Counted from the first letter of the stretch, positions 8,454-17,219 are shown. The stretch: 64,000 bases of DNA from Actinokineospora sp. NBRC 105648 (GCF_030269645.1 NZ_BSTR01000004.1:248001-312000); one strand, 5' to 3'. The notes: a model not told the origin generated them from the letters alone. Numbers and translations: made by a program.

Positions 8454-8967
8454 GTGCTTACCGTGGTCGAGGATCCCTGGGAGGCTCAAGAGGCCTATCT
8501 CAACGGCGCGTTTGAAGCTGACCTCGCCGACCTGGCGCAGCTTTCTCGGCTGATGTCGCTTCGGGTGGACCGGGCGGGGCGGGTCGTCGGCGACGCGCGG
8601 CAGCTGCCCTTGCTGGAATTGTTGAGCGTCGACGCGGCTGTGGTGGAACTTGCAGGCACAGGCGATCACACCGCGCTGTGGGACCTTTCGTTGCGTGGGG
8701 TGCGGCACCCCGTGCCCTCCCCCGGCCTGCGTGGATTGACCCGGCTCGCGATCGCCGGCGTGGACGTACCGGATGTCGAATCGTTGCACGTGCCCAATGT
8801 CTTGGTCGCCGACGCCGACCAGGTCGACCCGCTGCTTCGCGGGCAAGCTCGAGCATCTGGATGCCTTGTCGATCGACGGCCGTTCCTCGCTGACCGACGT
8901 GGTGCGGCTGCGCGAACAACTCACCGGCGAGCAGACTGAGGTGCTGCACATAAGCGGAAGGTTCTAG
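8454..8967 (+). pseudogene. decayed leucine-rich-repeat-like protein
   Basis: The first frame reads LAQLSRLMSLRVDRAG, LPLLELLSVDAAVVEL, LWDLSLRGVRH and LRGLTRLAIAGVDVPDVESL, a regular leucine spacing of about 22 residues. Near 8840 the sense passes to another frame, which continues KLEHLDALSIDGRSSLTDV to the stop at 8965-8967. One frameshift restores a continuous protein of about 170 aa. It follows the decayed SUKH gene, as SUKH and small LRR genes often travel together near toxins. The functional state is almost certainly dead. Confidence 0.5.
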
Positions 8968-9032
8968 CTTGAGCGGGGATGTCCACACCGGGGGCTGACT
9001 CCGACCGCGCCACGGTCCAGGAGATGGAAACA

Positions 9033-9586
9033 CTAGCGTCGGCGCTTGCGCAGCGCTTTTGATCGACGGATGCCTGGGCGCCGGGTTCGGGGCATGGCCC
9101 GCAGGATGAGGGTTTCAGGTCGGGGCTCGGGCAGGAACCTGGACAGGCGGTCGCCCGCCAGGAAGCCGAGCGTCAAGGCTGCGCCCGGGATTCCCATCAT
9201 CAAGGCGAACAGCAATCCGCTGTCGTGTCTGAAGGGGAAGTCCGCCGCCAGGACTTCAGTGGTGGTGCCGCCGGATGTGGTGCGGCCATCGTTGCGTAGC
9301 TGGACTTCGACGGTGCCGCGCAGCTCGTGGGCTGAATGGACCCGCTTGGTGATGGCCTCTTGTTCGCCGTCCCAACGCGCCAGCGCGTCGCAGGTCGTCG
9401 CCATCCACAGGTATGCCGGGCTACTCGAGCAAGACCGCACCTCGGCCGTGCCGGTGCGTTCGACGTTCCGTTCCGCCTAAGTTGTCAGCCCAGGTGTTGC
9501 ACCGCGATGAACGCCCAGATCCCCGCCAGCATGAAGACGACACCCACCACGACGGCCGGCCCGATGCGCGTCTGGTGCACGCTCAA
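9033..9586 (-). pseudogene. broken single-pass or two-pass membrane protein gene
   Basis: A GGAGGAGG Shine-Dalgarno precedes a TTG at 9586 that opens a 33-residue peptide with one membrane helix (GPAVVVGVVFMLAGIWAF), ending at a TGA near 9486. A second open frame to 9033 contains VERTGTAEVRSC before any start codon, then WMATTCDALARWD and a second hydrophobic segment (GLLFALMMGIPGAALTLGF), ending in a basic tail. The two look like one gene of about 180 codons broken by frameshifts near 9465-9490. The family was not recognised with certainty. If the upstream peptide is genuine it could still be made as a short membrane peptide. Confidence 0.45.
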
Positions 9587-9736
9587 TGTCCTCCTCCAGG
9601 TTGAACCCTCGCCGTAATCGGGCGAACTCAAGGTTGGTACTGCCGTGGTCTAATTGTTCTGCTGACAACAGAGATCGAGACCAACGGGTCCGCTGGCGGG
9701 TACCGACGAACCTGCTGGCGTCGACAAGGAGCGACT

Positions 9737-10690
9737 GTGCCTCGTTACGCCTACGTGTACGTCGGCCAACCGGCGCGTGCCAACTTCGGCGTTGGCATGG
9801 ACAGCCTCACGTGGGGATGGAAAAAGGACTCGCACGGCAGTGAGGTCGACGCCGCGATGGCCGTTCTCCGGGACCCGCGGAACGCGAGTTACCTGGTCTT
9901 CGCCCAAGGGCTGCGGACATCGAACCCGCCGGTGGGATGGCCGCGGACACCCGCGGGTGATCCGGCGTGGACGAGGGCGTCCCTGGACGCAATCACCCTT
10001 GCCCGAGTCACCGGGCCGCTCCGTGAAGAACATGAGCCGCTGTGGTCGGATGACCTCTACCCGTTTCGGGTGTCATTGGGATCGGTCGTTGAGTTGCCTG
10101 CGCTCCCGCACAGCGCGTTGGCCCCCGAGGCGATGACCGCTGTCCGCAACGCGGCGCTGCGGCGTGGGTTGCCCGTGCTGGGGCCGGTCCCCGTCGACGA
10201 TGTCGAGCTCGGCACCGATGACTCCGCCCAGTTCAATGCGCTGGTTCCCGACCGGCTGCTCAACGGCTTGGACGGTCTGGACGGCCTCGCGTTGGCGCTC
10301 GTTCGGCGGGAGCAGAAGTGGCTCAGGCGCCAGGTGTTCGGTGAAGCCCCCGCGATCCCCTGCAGCTTGTGCCACCGGGAGTTGCCGGTCTCGCTGCTGC
10401 GGCTGGCTCACATCAAGCGGCGGGCCGACGCGACGCCCGTGGAGCGCTTGAACGCGGCCAACACCATGCCCGCGTGCACCCTCGGGTGTGACGAGTTGTT
10501 CGAACGCGGCTACCTGCTGGTCGATGAGCAGGGGCAGATACACCGGAATGCCGCGGCCCCGACGGTGACGGTGGACCTCAACATCGCGTTGTCCGAACTC
10601 GACGGGCGGCACGTCTTCGGCTACCGCCACGCGTCCGCGTCGTTCTTCGCCGCTCACGCCGCCCGGCACACCACCGCTCGCGAGGGCTAG
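9737..10690 (+). CDS. EVE-like domain fused to HNH endonuclease
   Basis: A 317-aa nuclease. The C-terminal half has a zinc-bound HNH: C209-x2-C212, AHIKRR with H225, Asn in LNAANTM, and C247-x3-C251 before DELFERGYLLVDEQG. The N-terminal 115 residues (FGVGMDSLTWGWKK, YLVFAQGL, ITLARVTGP, PLWSDDLYPFRV) have the aromatic and W-x-D spacing of EVE/PUA-like modified-base readers; this half is an inference. The combination would suit a modification-dependent restriction enzyme. AAGGAG lies 5 nt before the GTG start. It converges on the immunity gene downstream with a 4-bp overlap of stops and stands alone on its strand, without a methylase. Confidence 0.72.
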   Translation: MPRYAYVYVGQPARANFGVGMDSLTWGWKKDSHGSEVDAAMAVLRDPRNASYLVFAQGLRTSNPPVGWPRTPAGDPAWTRASLDAITLARVTGPLREEHEPLWSDDLYPFRVSLGSVVELPALPHSALAPEAMTAVRNAALRRGLPVLGPVPVDDVELGTDDSAQFNALVPDRLLNGLDGLDGLALALVRREQKWLRRQVFGEAPAIPCSLCHRELPVSLLRLAHIKRRADATPVERLNAANTMPACTLGCDELFERGYLLVDEQGQIHRNAAAPTVTVDLNIALSELDGRHVFGYRHASASFFAAHAARHTTAREG

Positions 10691-11028
10691 GGCGCTGCTA
10701 GGCGGAAGGTGCTGACGGCGAGCAACTCCACCGATCGGGCCGTGACCTCCGCCGACGTCGCCGGGCCGGTGAAGGTGGCTTCCACGCCGTCGGCGGTTTG
10801 GGTGACGGTGGCGCTGTCGATGGGGATGTGGCTCCACCCGCGCACCCGGAACTCGCTGACCCCCGTGAACGACAACCGCAGGCGGACGTGGTCGTGGTCC
10901 GGTTCGTCCGGGGAGAACGGGCGCTTGAGCGGGCCTTCGAACGATACCGACAGCTCCGCGCCGCGGTCGTCCCAGTGGAGGTTGATCAGGTCGAGGCCGG
11001 AGATCGCCTCGGTGAGGTCAGCGGTCAT
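10687..11028 (-). CDS. probable immunity protein (second copy, Imm50-associated)
   Basis: A 113-aa beta-rich protein: ISGLDLINLHWDDRGAEL, then repeated strands with V-R-L-R-L-S-F and a central W (RGWSHIPIDSATV). No signal or membrane segment, so cytosolic. It starts inside the end of the preceding immunity gene (11-bp overlap) and is the last gene of the RHS toxin operon. Position and coupling argue that it protects the producer against the RHS tip or a sister tip. Small partner genes of this type are common next to Imm50 genes, but the family name here is tentative. Confidence 0.6.
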   Translation of the reverse strand: MTADLTEAISGLDLINLHWDDRGAELSVSFEGPLKRPFSPDEPDHDHVRLRLSFTGVSEFRVRGWSHIPIDSATVTQTADGVEATFTGPATSAEVTARSVELLAVSTFRLAAP

Positions 11029-11500
11029 GGAACACCTCCGCGTCCGGGCCCGGGACGGTGGTGTGCAGGCGCCGGTCGAGCCTGTTCAGGAACGTGTGGC
11101 GGTCGTCGCCCTCGCGGTAGGCGCTGATCCTGGTGATCATCAGGGTGGCGCTCGAGGTGAAGGTCAAGTCCACGCCGCCGGTCACCGAGACTGAGAGGCG
11201 GTTGGCAGGCTGGTCGACGAGCCGCACGGATGCGGTCGCGGGGAGCGCGCTGCCCGTGAGGATCACGTCCTCGACGGCCAGGAAGCGCACGTGGCACTGC
11301 AGCCGGTCGAGGCCGTCCCACTCCGCGGGTGGGTTGTCCGGGAAGCGCGGCAGGTCCAAGCGCAAGCTCACGGTGGGGCCGAACCTAACCAGACGAACCT
11401 GGTGGACGACCACGTCCGCGAGGTCCGGGACCTGTTCGTAGAGGTCCCGGAGGTCACCACTGCGGACCGGAGTAGCCCGGTCGGCCCAGGTTGGGGTCAT
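11018..11500 (-). CDS. Imm50-like immunity protein (160 aa)
   Basis: A cytosolic protein whose core (LRDLYEQVPDLADVVV, SLRLDLPRFPDNPPAEW, LQCHVRFLAVEDVIL) looks like the Imm50 immunity family found beside YD-repeat toxins. Its start lies 47 bases inside the toxin's 3' end, in another frame, so translation of toxin and immunity is tightly coupled and immunity is made from the same message. The overlap also means that recombination exchanging the toxin tip would be likely to carry the immunity gene with it. The role is inferred from position and motif likeness. Confidence 0.68.
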   Translation of the reverse strand: MTPTWADRATPVRSGDLRDLYEQVPDLADVVVHQVRLVRFGPTVSLRLDLPRFPDNPPAEWDGLDRLQCHVRFLAVEDVILTGSALPATASVRLVDQPANRLSVSVTGGVDLTFTSSATLMITRISAYREGDDRHTFLNRLDRRLHTTVPGPDAEVFHDR

Positions 11501-14500
11501 AGTAGTAATGCTCCTGCGCTCCCGGGACCTGGCCGTGCCGGGGGTCCTCGTAGGGCCGGACGTGCACGTGCGGGGGTTGGTTGCCCAGGCCGGTCGGGTC
11601 GCCGAAGTCGTGGCCGGTGTAGTGGTCCTGGAAGACGACGAGGTTGCCGTTCACGTCCTCGTAGACCTCCTCGGGGAACATCACCGGCTGGTGGTTGGCG
11701 TCCATGACCTGCCTGCCGTTGGGCGTGGTGGACGGGGTCAGGTAGGCGTCCAGGGGCTCGGCGCCCTCGGGTACTCCCGCGTCCCGCAACGCCTGCTGCT
11801 TGGCCTGTTCGCCGCAGATCAGGCCGAGGGGGTCGATCTGGCGGGTGGGGTTGGGGACGTAGGTGCTCGGGTTGGGCGCCGCGGCCAGGCCGAGCGGGTC
11901 CGGGCTCGCGTAGCGGCCGGTGTCCGGGTCGTAGTAGCGGTGCAGGTTGTAGTGCCAGCCGGTCTCGGCGTCGTGGTACTGGCCGGGGAACCGCAGCGGG
12001 CACTCGTCGTCGGCGGTGGTGGTGGTGCGGCCCCAGAGAGTGGCCCGGGCCCGCCAGGCGACCCCACCCTCCGGCGTGACCAACTCGGTGGGGGTGCCGA
12101 CCTGGTCGGTGACGATGGCGTGGAAGCGGGCGTCCACCTGCTCCCGGGTCAACTGGCTGACCGGGGTGAAGGTGTTCGGCGCGTACTCCCAGGTGGTCGT
12201 CACCGCGGCATCGGTCTGCTCGACCAAACGCGCACCGTCCCAGGCGAAGGTCACCCGCGCGGTGACCGCCCCGCCCACGACGTGTTCTTTCGACACTCGC
12301 CGACCCAGCGGGTCGTAGCGGTAGCGCCATGTGCTGCCGTCCGGGGTGGTGACTGAGGTGAGGCGGTCCTCGGCATCCCACGTGTACCGCCACGAGCGGC
12401 GCTGACCGGAGAGCGTGCGGTGGTCGCGGGCGATCACCCGGCCCTGGGCGTCGTGGGTGTAGTGGGTGCGCGCCGTGGCGCGGAGCAAAGTGCCCGCGTA
12501 CTGGTGGACACCGCCCGACGACGAGTTCGTGATGTTGCCCGCACTGTCGTACGAATAGCGTTGCACCTCAGCGCCGTGCACACCGGTGACACGACCGAGC
12601 GGGTCCAGTTCGAAGCGGCTGGTGCGATCACCATCCACCAGGCTGACCAAGATTCCGTCTGGCCGGTAGCGCATGCCGCGGTGAACCAGCCCGGCCGGGG
12701 TGGTGACCCGTTGGCCGACCAGCCTGCTGGTCGCGTCCCAGGTGCGGGCGACCACGACCGCGCCGACCTCGCGCCGGACCTCCTGGCCCGCCGCGTCGTG
12801 CTGGAACGACATGGTGTTGCCCCCGCCGTGCAGGGCGACCGGGTTGCCCACGGCGTCGAACTCCCAGGTCGACTCCACACCAGACGGGGTCCGTCGGGCG
12901 AAACGCCTGCCCGCCGCGTCGAAGGCGGACTCGACCACCCGGCCTTCGACGGCCTCGGTGACCACACGGCCCGCGGCGTCGCGGGTGAGGGTCAGCACCA
13001 CATCCGGGGCGTCCGCGCGGATGATCCGGCCCTTGGCGTCGCGCTGGAAGGTGGTCGTGCCGTCTGGGGTGTGCTTGGCGATGACCTCTCCGGTGGCGTC
13101 GTACTCGAATCGCACTGTCTGGCCGACGCCGTTGGTGCGGGAGGTCAGGCGGTTCGCGGAGTCGTAGGTGTAGGTCAGTGTGCGGTGGTTGAAATCGGTC
13201 TCGCGCACGACATTCCCCGCGCCGTCGTATTCGTAGCGCCAGGTCAAGCCTTGCGGGTTCGTCACGCCGACCAGCCGCAGCTCGGTGTCGTAGGCGTAGG
13301 TGGTGCGTGCGCCGTCGGCGGTCGTCTTGGCGACGGGGGTGTCGAAGTGACCGACCTCGGTGGTGGTGAGCTGGCCCAGGGCGTCGAGGTGGCTCACCTG
13401 GTTGCCCTCTGCGTCGTAGCGCCAGCGGACGGTGGCGCCGTTGGGATCGGTGCGGAAGAGCGGCTTGCCCTCCACCGTCCACCCCCAACGGGTGGTCGCG
13501 CCGAGAGGGGTGACGGTCTCCACCACGCGCCCGAAGGCGTCGCGGCTGTGGCGTGTGGTCGCGCCGAGGGGGTTGGCGCTGGCCACCACCAAACCTGCGG
13601 CGTCGGTCTCGAACCGGGTGACGGCACCCACTGGATCAGTGATGGCTCGGATCGCGCCGCGGGGGCCGCGCTCGAAACGGGTAGTCGCTCCCGCCGGGTC
13701 CGTCTCGGCGACCAGGCCGCCGCTCTCGTCGTACTCGCGGACCCAGCGGGATCCGTCCCGGTCGGTGACCAAGACGGGCAGACCGTGGCTGTTGTAGACG
13801 GCAGAGGTAGCGCTGCCGTCCGGTCGGGTAACGGAGGTGGTGTTGCCCGCCTCGTCATAGGTGTAGCGCGTGGTGTGGCCCAGCGGGTCAGTGACCGCGA
13901 GCAGCCTGTCGTGGGCGTCCCACTCCCGCAAGGTCACCGCGCCGAGCGGGTTCACCTCGCGCACGACTTGGCCGAGCTCGTTCATCTCGTACCGGGTGCT
14001 GCCGCCCAGGGTGTCGGTGTGCGTGGTGACCCGGTCGCCGTAGTGGAAGGAGCCGTTGAGCGCCCCACCGGATCCGATCGTGGTGGTGACCCGGCCATCC
14101 GAGTCGTAGACGTAGCGGTACCACTGGCTGTTGCGATCGGTCCAGGAGGTCAGCTTGCCGTCGTCTGAGTGGGTGAACCGCAGGGCCTGACCGGAGGAGT
14201 TCACCGCCTCGGCGAGGTGTCCGCCGTCGTAGCTGTAGCGCATCACCGGGACTGAGCCCGCCGGGGTGACCGTGCTCAACCGGGTGACCAGACCGTCGGC
14301 TGTGTCGACCCGCACGCGGTAGCCGCCGGAGTGGTGCAGCTCCACGGGCGCCCCGTCGTCGGAATAGGTGATGGTGACCTCAGAACCACCCCGGTGGGTG
14401 ATCGCGGCCAGGGGCTGGGTGCTGCCGGCTGTCCACTCAGGACCAAGTGGGGCGAATCGCAGCGTGCGGCCACCTTCCGGGTCGGTGACCTGATAGCCGG

Positions 14501-15683
14501 AGGCGGTGCGGCTGAGCTGGAAACGGGGTCCGTGATCCGGTGCGACGGACTCGCCGTCGGCGGGTACCGGGAAGCGCAGCAGCCTGCCGTCAGCCGTGGC
14601 CAGCCAGACCGCTGTGCCGGTCAGCTCGACTCGTTGGTCCAAAGTGGACGACCAGGACGATCCGAACAGGCCGCCCGCGCGGTAGCCCGACTGGTGGTGG
14701 CGGGCGATGACCAGCGGCAGGATTCCGGGCAGCTCCAAGTCGGTCTGCGAAAGCACCACCTCGCCGGTGGTGACGTCGACCGGGTCGTCCTTGCAGAACG
14801 GCCGCTCGGCGGAACTGGATGCCGAGCGCGGGTCGCCCGCCTTCGCCTCGATCCCGCCGCCGCGAACCTCGGGTGCGCCGGTGTGGGCCTTGGGGGTCCC
14901 GTGCGCGGTCGGCGTGTGGTTCGCACTGGTGCGGCGCAGGCCCTTGAGCTTGTCCGCGACTTTGGCGAACAGACCCTTGAGCTTCTCGAGTAGCGGGTTG
15001 ACCTTGCGGATGGTGCCGGTGACCTTGGCGACCAACTTGGACACCTTCGCCATGGCGTTCGACACCGCGACGGTGACCTGCCCGACGACGACCGGAGTGG
15101 CCAGGCCGAGCGTGAACGCCTCCTCCAACAGCCACTGCACGCAGTTGCCGACCAGCCGGGCGATCAGGTCGCGCACTGTGGAGCGCACGGCGTCGACGAG
15201 GGCACCCATGATCGTGGTCGCGGTGGACAGGCCGCCCGCTATCGAGGACGCCGACGCCAGTGCGTCGGAGATCCCCGACGCACTGGCGCGGTACCCCTCG
15301 GCGGCGGCGCCCTGCCAGCCGGGCAGGTCGCGCGACAGCAGGTCGGCGTGGTCGCGCTGGATCGCGGCGAGCTCCTGGGAGACGTTGGACCAGGTCTGGC
15401 CGTAGGACGCGATCACCTCGGGTTTGCCCGCGAGCCAATCCAAGGCCTGCCGGAGTGGCTCGAAGTGCTCCATCAACCACCCCGCCCCGGCGGCGAACAG
15501 CGCGCCGAAGGGGTTTGCCACCGTGTCGGCGATGTCAGTGGCCAGTGCCACGGCCCCGAGGCCGCCCTCGACCCAGCTCCCCGACGAGAGGCCCTCGTAG
15601 GCGGCCGCGGCGTCCTCCGCGATGGGGATCCCCGAGTACGCCTTCGTAGTGCTCTCCGGTGCCGCTACCAGCGGGTTGCTCAT
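11454..15683 (-). CDS. RHS/YD-repeat polymorphic toxin with WXG100-like leader
   Basis: A 1,409-aa protein. Residues 1-250 are a helical leader with a W-x-G turn (PGWQG, W123) and hydrophobic helices, as in type VII-exported toxins. From about 299 comes a DUF6531 module (DPVDVTTGEVVLSQTDLEL), then some 35 YD-type repeats forming the RHS shell, and the core closing motif YYDPDTGRYASPDPLGL. The last 121 residues after DPLGL are the variable tip, with NGRQVMDANHQPVMFP, GHDFGDPTGLGNQPPHVHV and EHYYYD. The tip resembles HNH/EndoVII-fold nuclease tips with a GDQxPHxxVRP motif, but I cannot confirm this. The ATG at 15683 overlaps the WXG gene's stop as ATGA, so an in-frame extension upstream is rejected. 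Confidence 0.88.
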   Translation of the reverse strand: MSNPLVAAPESTTKAYSGIPIAEDAAAAYEGLSSGSWVEGGLGAVALATDIADTVANPFGALFAAGAGWLMEHFEPLRQALDWLAGKPEVIASYGQTWSNVSQELAAIQRDHADLLSRDLPGWQGAAAEGYRASASGISDALASASSIAGGLSTATTIMGALVDAVRSTVRDLIARLVGNCVQWLLEEAFTLGLATPVVVGQVTVAVSNAMAKVSKLVAKVTGTIRKVNPLLEKLKGLFAKVADKLKGLRRTSANHTPTAHGTPKAHTGAPEVRGGGIEAKAGDPRSASSSAERPFCKDDPVDVTTGEVVLSQTDLELPGILPLVIARHHQSGYRAGGLFGSSWSSTLDQRVELTGTAVWLATADGRLLRFPVPADGESVAPDHGPRFQLSRTASGYQVTDPEGGRTLRFAPLGPEWTAGSTQPLAAITHRGGSEVTITYSDDGAPVELHHSGGYRVRVDTADGLVTRLSTVTPAGSVPVMRYSYDGGHLAEAVNSSGQALRFTHSDDGKLTSWTDRNSQWYRYVYDSDGRVTTTIGSGGALNGSFHYGDRVTTHTDTLGGSTRYEMNELGQVVREVNPLGAVTLREWDAHDRLLAVTDPLGHTTRYTYDEAGNTTSVTRPDGSATSAVYNSHGLPVLVTDRDGSRWVREYDESGGLVAETDPAGATTRFERGPRGAIRAITDPVGAVTRFETDAAGLVVASANPLGATTRHSRDAFGRVVETVTPLGATTRWGWTVEGKPLFRTDPNGATVRWRYDAEGNQVSHLDALGQLTTTEVGHFDTPVAKTTADGARTTYAYDTELRLVGVTNPQGLTWRYEYDGAGNVVRETDFNHRTLTYTYDSANRLTSRTNGVGQTVRFEYDATGEVIAKHTPDGTTTFQRDAKGRIIRADAPDVVLTLTRDAAGRVVTEAVEGRVVESAFDAAGRRFARRTPSGVESTWEFDAVGNPVALHGGGNTMSFQHDAAGQEVRREVGAVVVARTWDATSRLVGQRVTTPAGLVHRGMRYRPDGILVSLVDGDRTSRFELDPLGRVTGVHGAEVQRYSYDSAGNITNSSSGGVHQYAGTLLRATARTHYTHDAQGRVIARDHRTLSGQRRSWRYTWDAEDRLTSVTTPDGSTWRYRYDPLGRRVSKEHVVGGAVTARVTFAWDGARLVEQTDAAVTTTWEYAPNTFTPVSQLTREQVDARFHAIVTDQVGTPTELVTPEGGVAWRARATLWGRTTTTADDECPLRFPGQYHDAETGWHYNLHRYYDPDTGRYASPDPLGLAAAPNPSTYVPNPTRQIDPLGLICGEQAKQQALRDAGVPEGAEPLDAYLTPSTTPNGRQVMDANHQPVMFPEEVYEDVNGNLVVFQDHYTGHDFGDPTGLGNQPPHVHVRPYEDPRHGQVPGAQEHYYYDPNLGRPGYSGPQW

Positions 15684-15997
15684 TCGGCACCGCCCGTGAA
15701 CATCGCGGTGTTGGTGTCCTCCGTGCCCGAGTAGCCCTGGGCGGCCTGCCTGAGGTTGTCGATGTCGTTCGCCACGGTGTCCACGCCCGCGGCGATCATG
15801 TCGCTGCCGAGGGACTCGAACGGGTCGAGCAGCCACGCGAAGGGCCTGCCCAGCACCCCGTAGGCGTCGTTGTCCATGCTCACCTGGCGCGCCGCGGACA
15901 ACGCGGTCGACAGCCGCAGCTCGAGGTCACCGAGGTGCCCGGCGTGCGTGGTCAACTCGTTCCCGGTGACCTCCACCTGATCACCCACGTCCGTCAC
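15680..15997 (-). CDS. WXG100/ESX-like small protein (105 aa)
   Basis: A helical protein starting at a GTG (MTDVGDQVEVTG) with two long amphipathic helices (HLGDLELRLSTALSAARQ and ADSMIAAGVDTVANDI-like spacing) and a C-terminal GYSGTEDTNTAMFTG tail. The size and helix-turn-helix shape match WXG100-type partners, though no clear WXG appears. It overlaps the YbaB-like gene by 17 bp and the toxin by 4 bp, so it is probably the secretion partner or chaperone for the RHS toxin. Confidence 0.7.
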   Translation of the reverse strand: MTDVGDQVEVTGNELTTHAGHLGDLELRLSTALSAARQVSMDNDAYGVLGRPFAWLLDPFESLGSDMIAAGVDTVANDIDNLRQAAQGYSGTEDTNTAMFTGGAE

Positions 15998-16448
15998 CGT
16001 CCGAGCGCCGGTAGATGCTCAGATCATCGAAGTCGTCCTCTTGCCGCGCGGTGTCGGCGCCGGGTGCCGGGGGTTGGGGGAACGACGACTCGGCCTGCTC
16101 CAGCAGGTGCGAGACCACGCCGTCGCCCGCCATGCCGTACTCCTGCGCGACCTGCGCCATCAACTGGGGCAGCTGTCCTTGCGCTGCCCGCAGGGTGTGC
16201 ATGACCTGGGCCGACAACTCCGCCATCGACCCCGGCTTGGCGTTCTCCTCGATCCGGATGTCGGTGGGCAGGCCGCGCGAGTCGACGCTCACCGACACCG
16301 CCCCGTCGGCGGAGCGCGCGGTCGCGGTCAGCTGGGTCACCCGGTCGGTGACCTCTTTGACCCGGGCCAACCGCTCCTGTCCGCCGTGCTCCCAGTCCGC
16401 CACCATCGACTCGACGGCCGACAGCTCGGCACCCGCATCGCCAACCAC
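15981..16448 (-). CDS. YbaB/EbfC-like protein heading the toxin operon
   Basis: About 155 aa. The middle (VTQLTATARSADGAVSVSVD, LPTDIRIEENAKPGSMAEL) has the helix-strand-strand-helix pattern of the YbaB/EbfC fold, and a long helix follows (AELSAQVMHTLRAAQ). In Pseudonocardiaceae such proteins regularly head WXG100/toxin clusters; the role (nucleoid binding or secretion partner) is unknown. GAAGGGG sits 5-6 nt before a GTG at 16448, preferred over the longer frame beginning at 16487. The C-terminus is acidic and disordered (DDFDDLSIYRRSDGD). Confidence 0.65.
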   Translation of the reverse strand: MVGDAGAELSAVESMVADWEHGGQERLARVKEVTDRVTQLTATARSADGAVSVSVDSRGLPTDIRIEENAKPGSMAELSAQVMHTLRAAQGQLPQLMAQVAQEYGMAGDGVVSHLLEQAESSFPQPPAPGADTARQEDDFDDLSIYRRSDGDGRG

Positions 16449-16559
16449 GACAACCCCTTCCGCCAGGCCGCTCCAGGCTACGAGCACCGATCCCGCCGTG
16501 GCACCCGAACGGCCGAACTCCGGTCCGTCCGGGGACGGTTGTGCCGAGCAGCCGATGTC

Positions 16560-17073
16560 TCGATCATGGTTCGGTGCAGCTGGGGGATGGCGATGCGACG
16601 CGGGCCGGGGTGTCCAACCAGATCACCGGAGCGGTCAACGCCCCGGTGATCCAAACGGAGGTTGGCGATCGGCCCCTGTCGGGCCGAGGTGGAGTTACTG
16701 GTGAAGCCCAGTTGCTGCGCGGCGCACGACAACCCACGAAGAAGGTCGACATGGAGCCGTCCAGGTCTCGTTGGTGTTCACCGCTGGTTGTCGTCCAAGG
16801 ACAAGAAGAAGACGGTGTGGTACTCGAGGTCCTTGCTCCGGTGGACGGTCAGCAACGCGCCGGCATCGGCTGACTCGAACTCCTCGAAGACCGAGTTCCA
16901 GTCGGGCGCGTCGGTGTGACCTGGGCCAAGCGGGCGGTAATGCCTTCAGCACGACGTCGAGGTCTTCGCCACGCCCACCGGACTGGGTGTACGTCCGCAG
17001 GTCCGCCAAGCCGACGAGTTTGGTACCGCACGCTATCTCGGTGCGGCTGTCGACCGCCATCCAGACCAACATC
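16560..17073 (-). pseudogene. decayed C-terminal end of a UvrD/Rep-type helicase
   Basis: Reverse-strand fragments in different frames read, in order: AVDSRTEIACGTKLVGLADL; GALLTVHRSKDLEYHTVFFL (16820-16880), which is helicase motif V with SKG changed to SKD; then FFVG and LSCAAQQLGFTSNST, the remains of motif VI (FVGLSRAxQ). A stop follows DDNQR where the intact family usually reads a Trp. At least two frameshifts and one stop are visible. The N-terminal helicase domains are absent. It lies between the toxin operon and a serine hydrolase and is a passenger of the conflict region. Confidence 0.6.
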
Positions 17074-17219
17074 TAGTGCGGAACTGGCAATGATCTGGCC
17101 GGTATTTGGCCTGTTCGGCCAGTCATCGGCCATTGTTGGGCAGTTCCGGCGCGATCCCCCGAATCGCTGTCCTGGGTGGAGCTCCCGGTCCCGGCGGTTG
17201 CGCGCCGGGACCGGGTTGG

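Noticed and set aside
12420..14168. Long forward-strand open frame opposite the RHS gene
   Set aside because: It is the antisense shadow of the YD repeats; its protein is an irregular Gly/Val/Arg-rich string with no known motif, and no Shine-Dalgarno.
12000..14700. Repeats that might be a CRISPR array
   Set aside because: They are degenerate protein-coding YD repeats without constant direct repeats or unique spacers. No CRISPR or cas genes were seen in the window.
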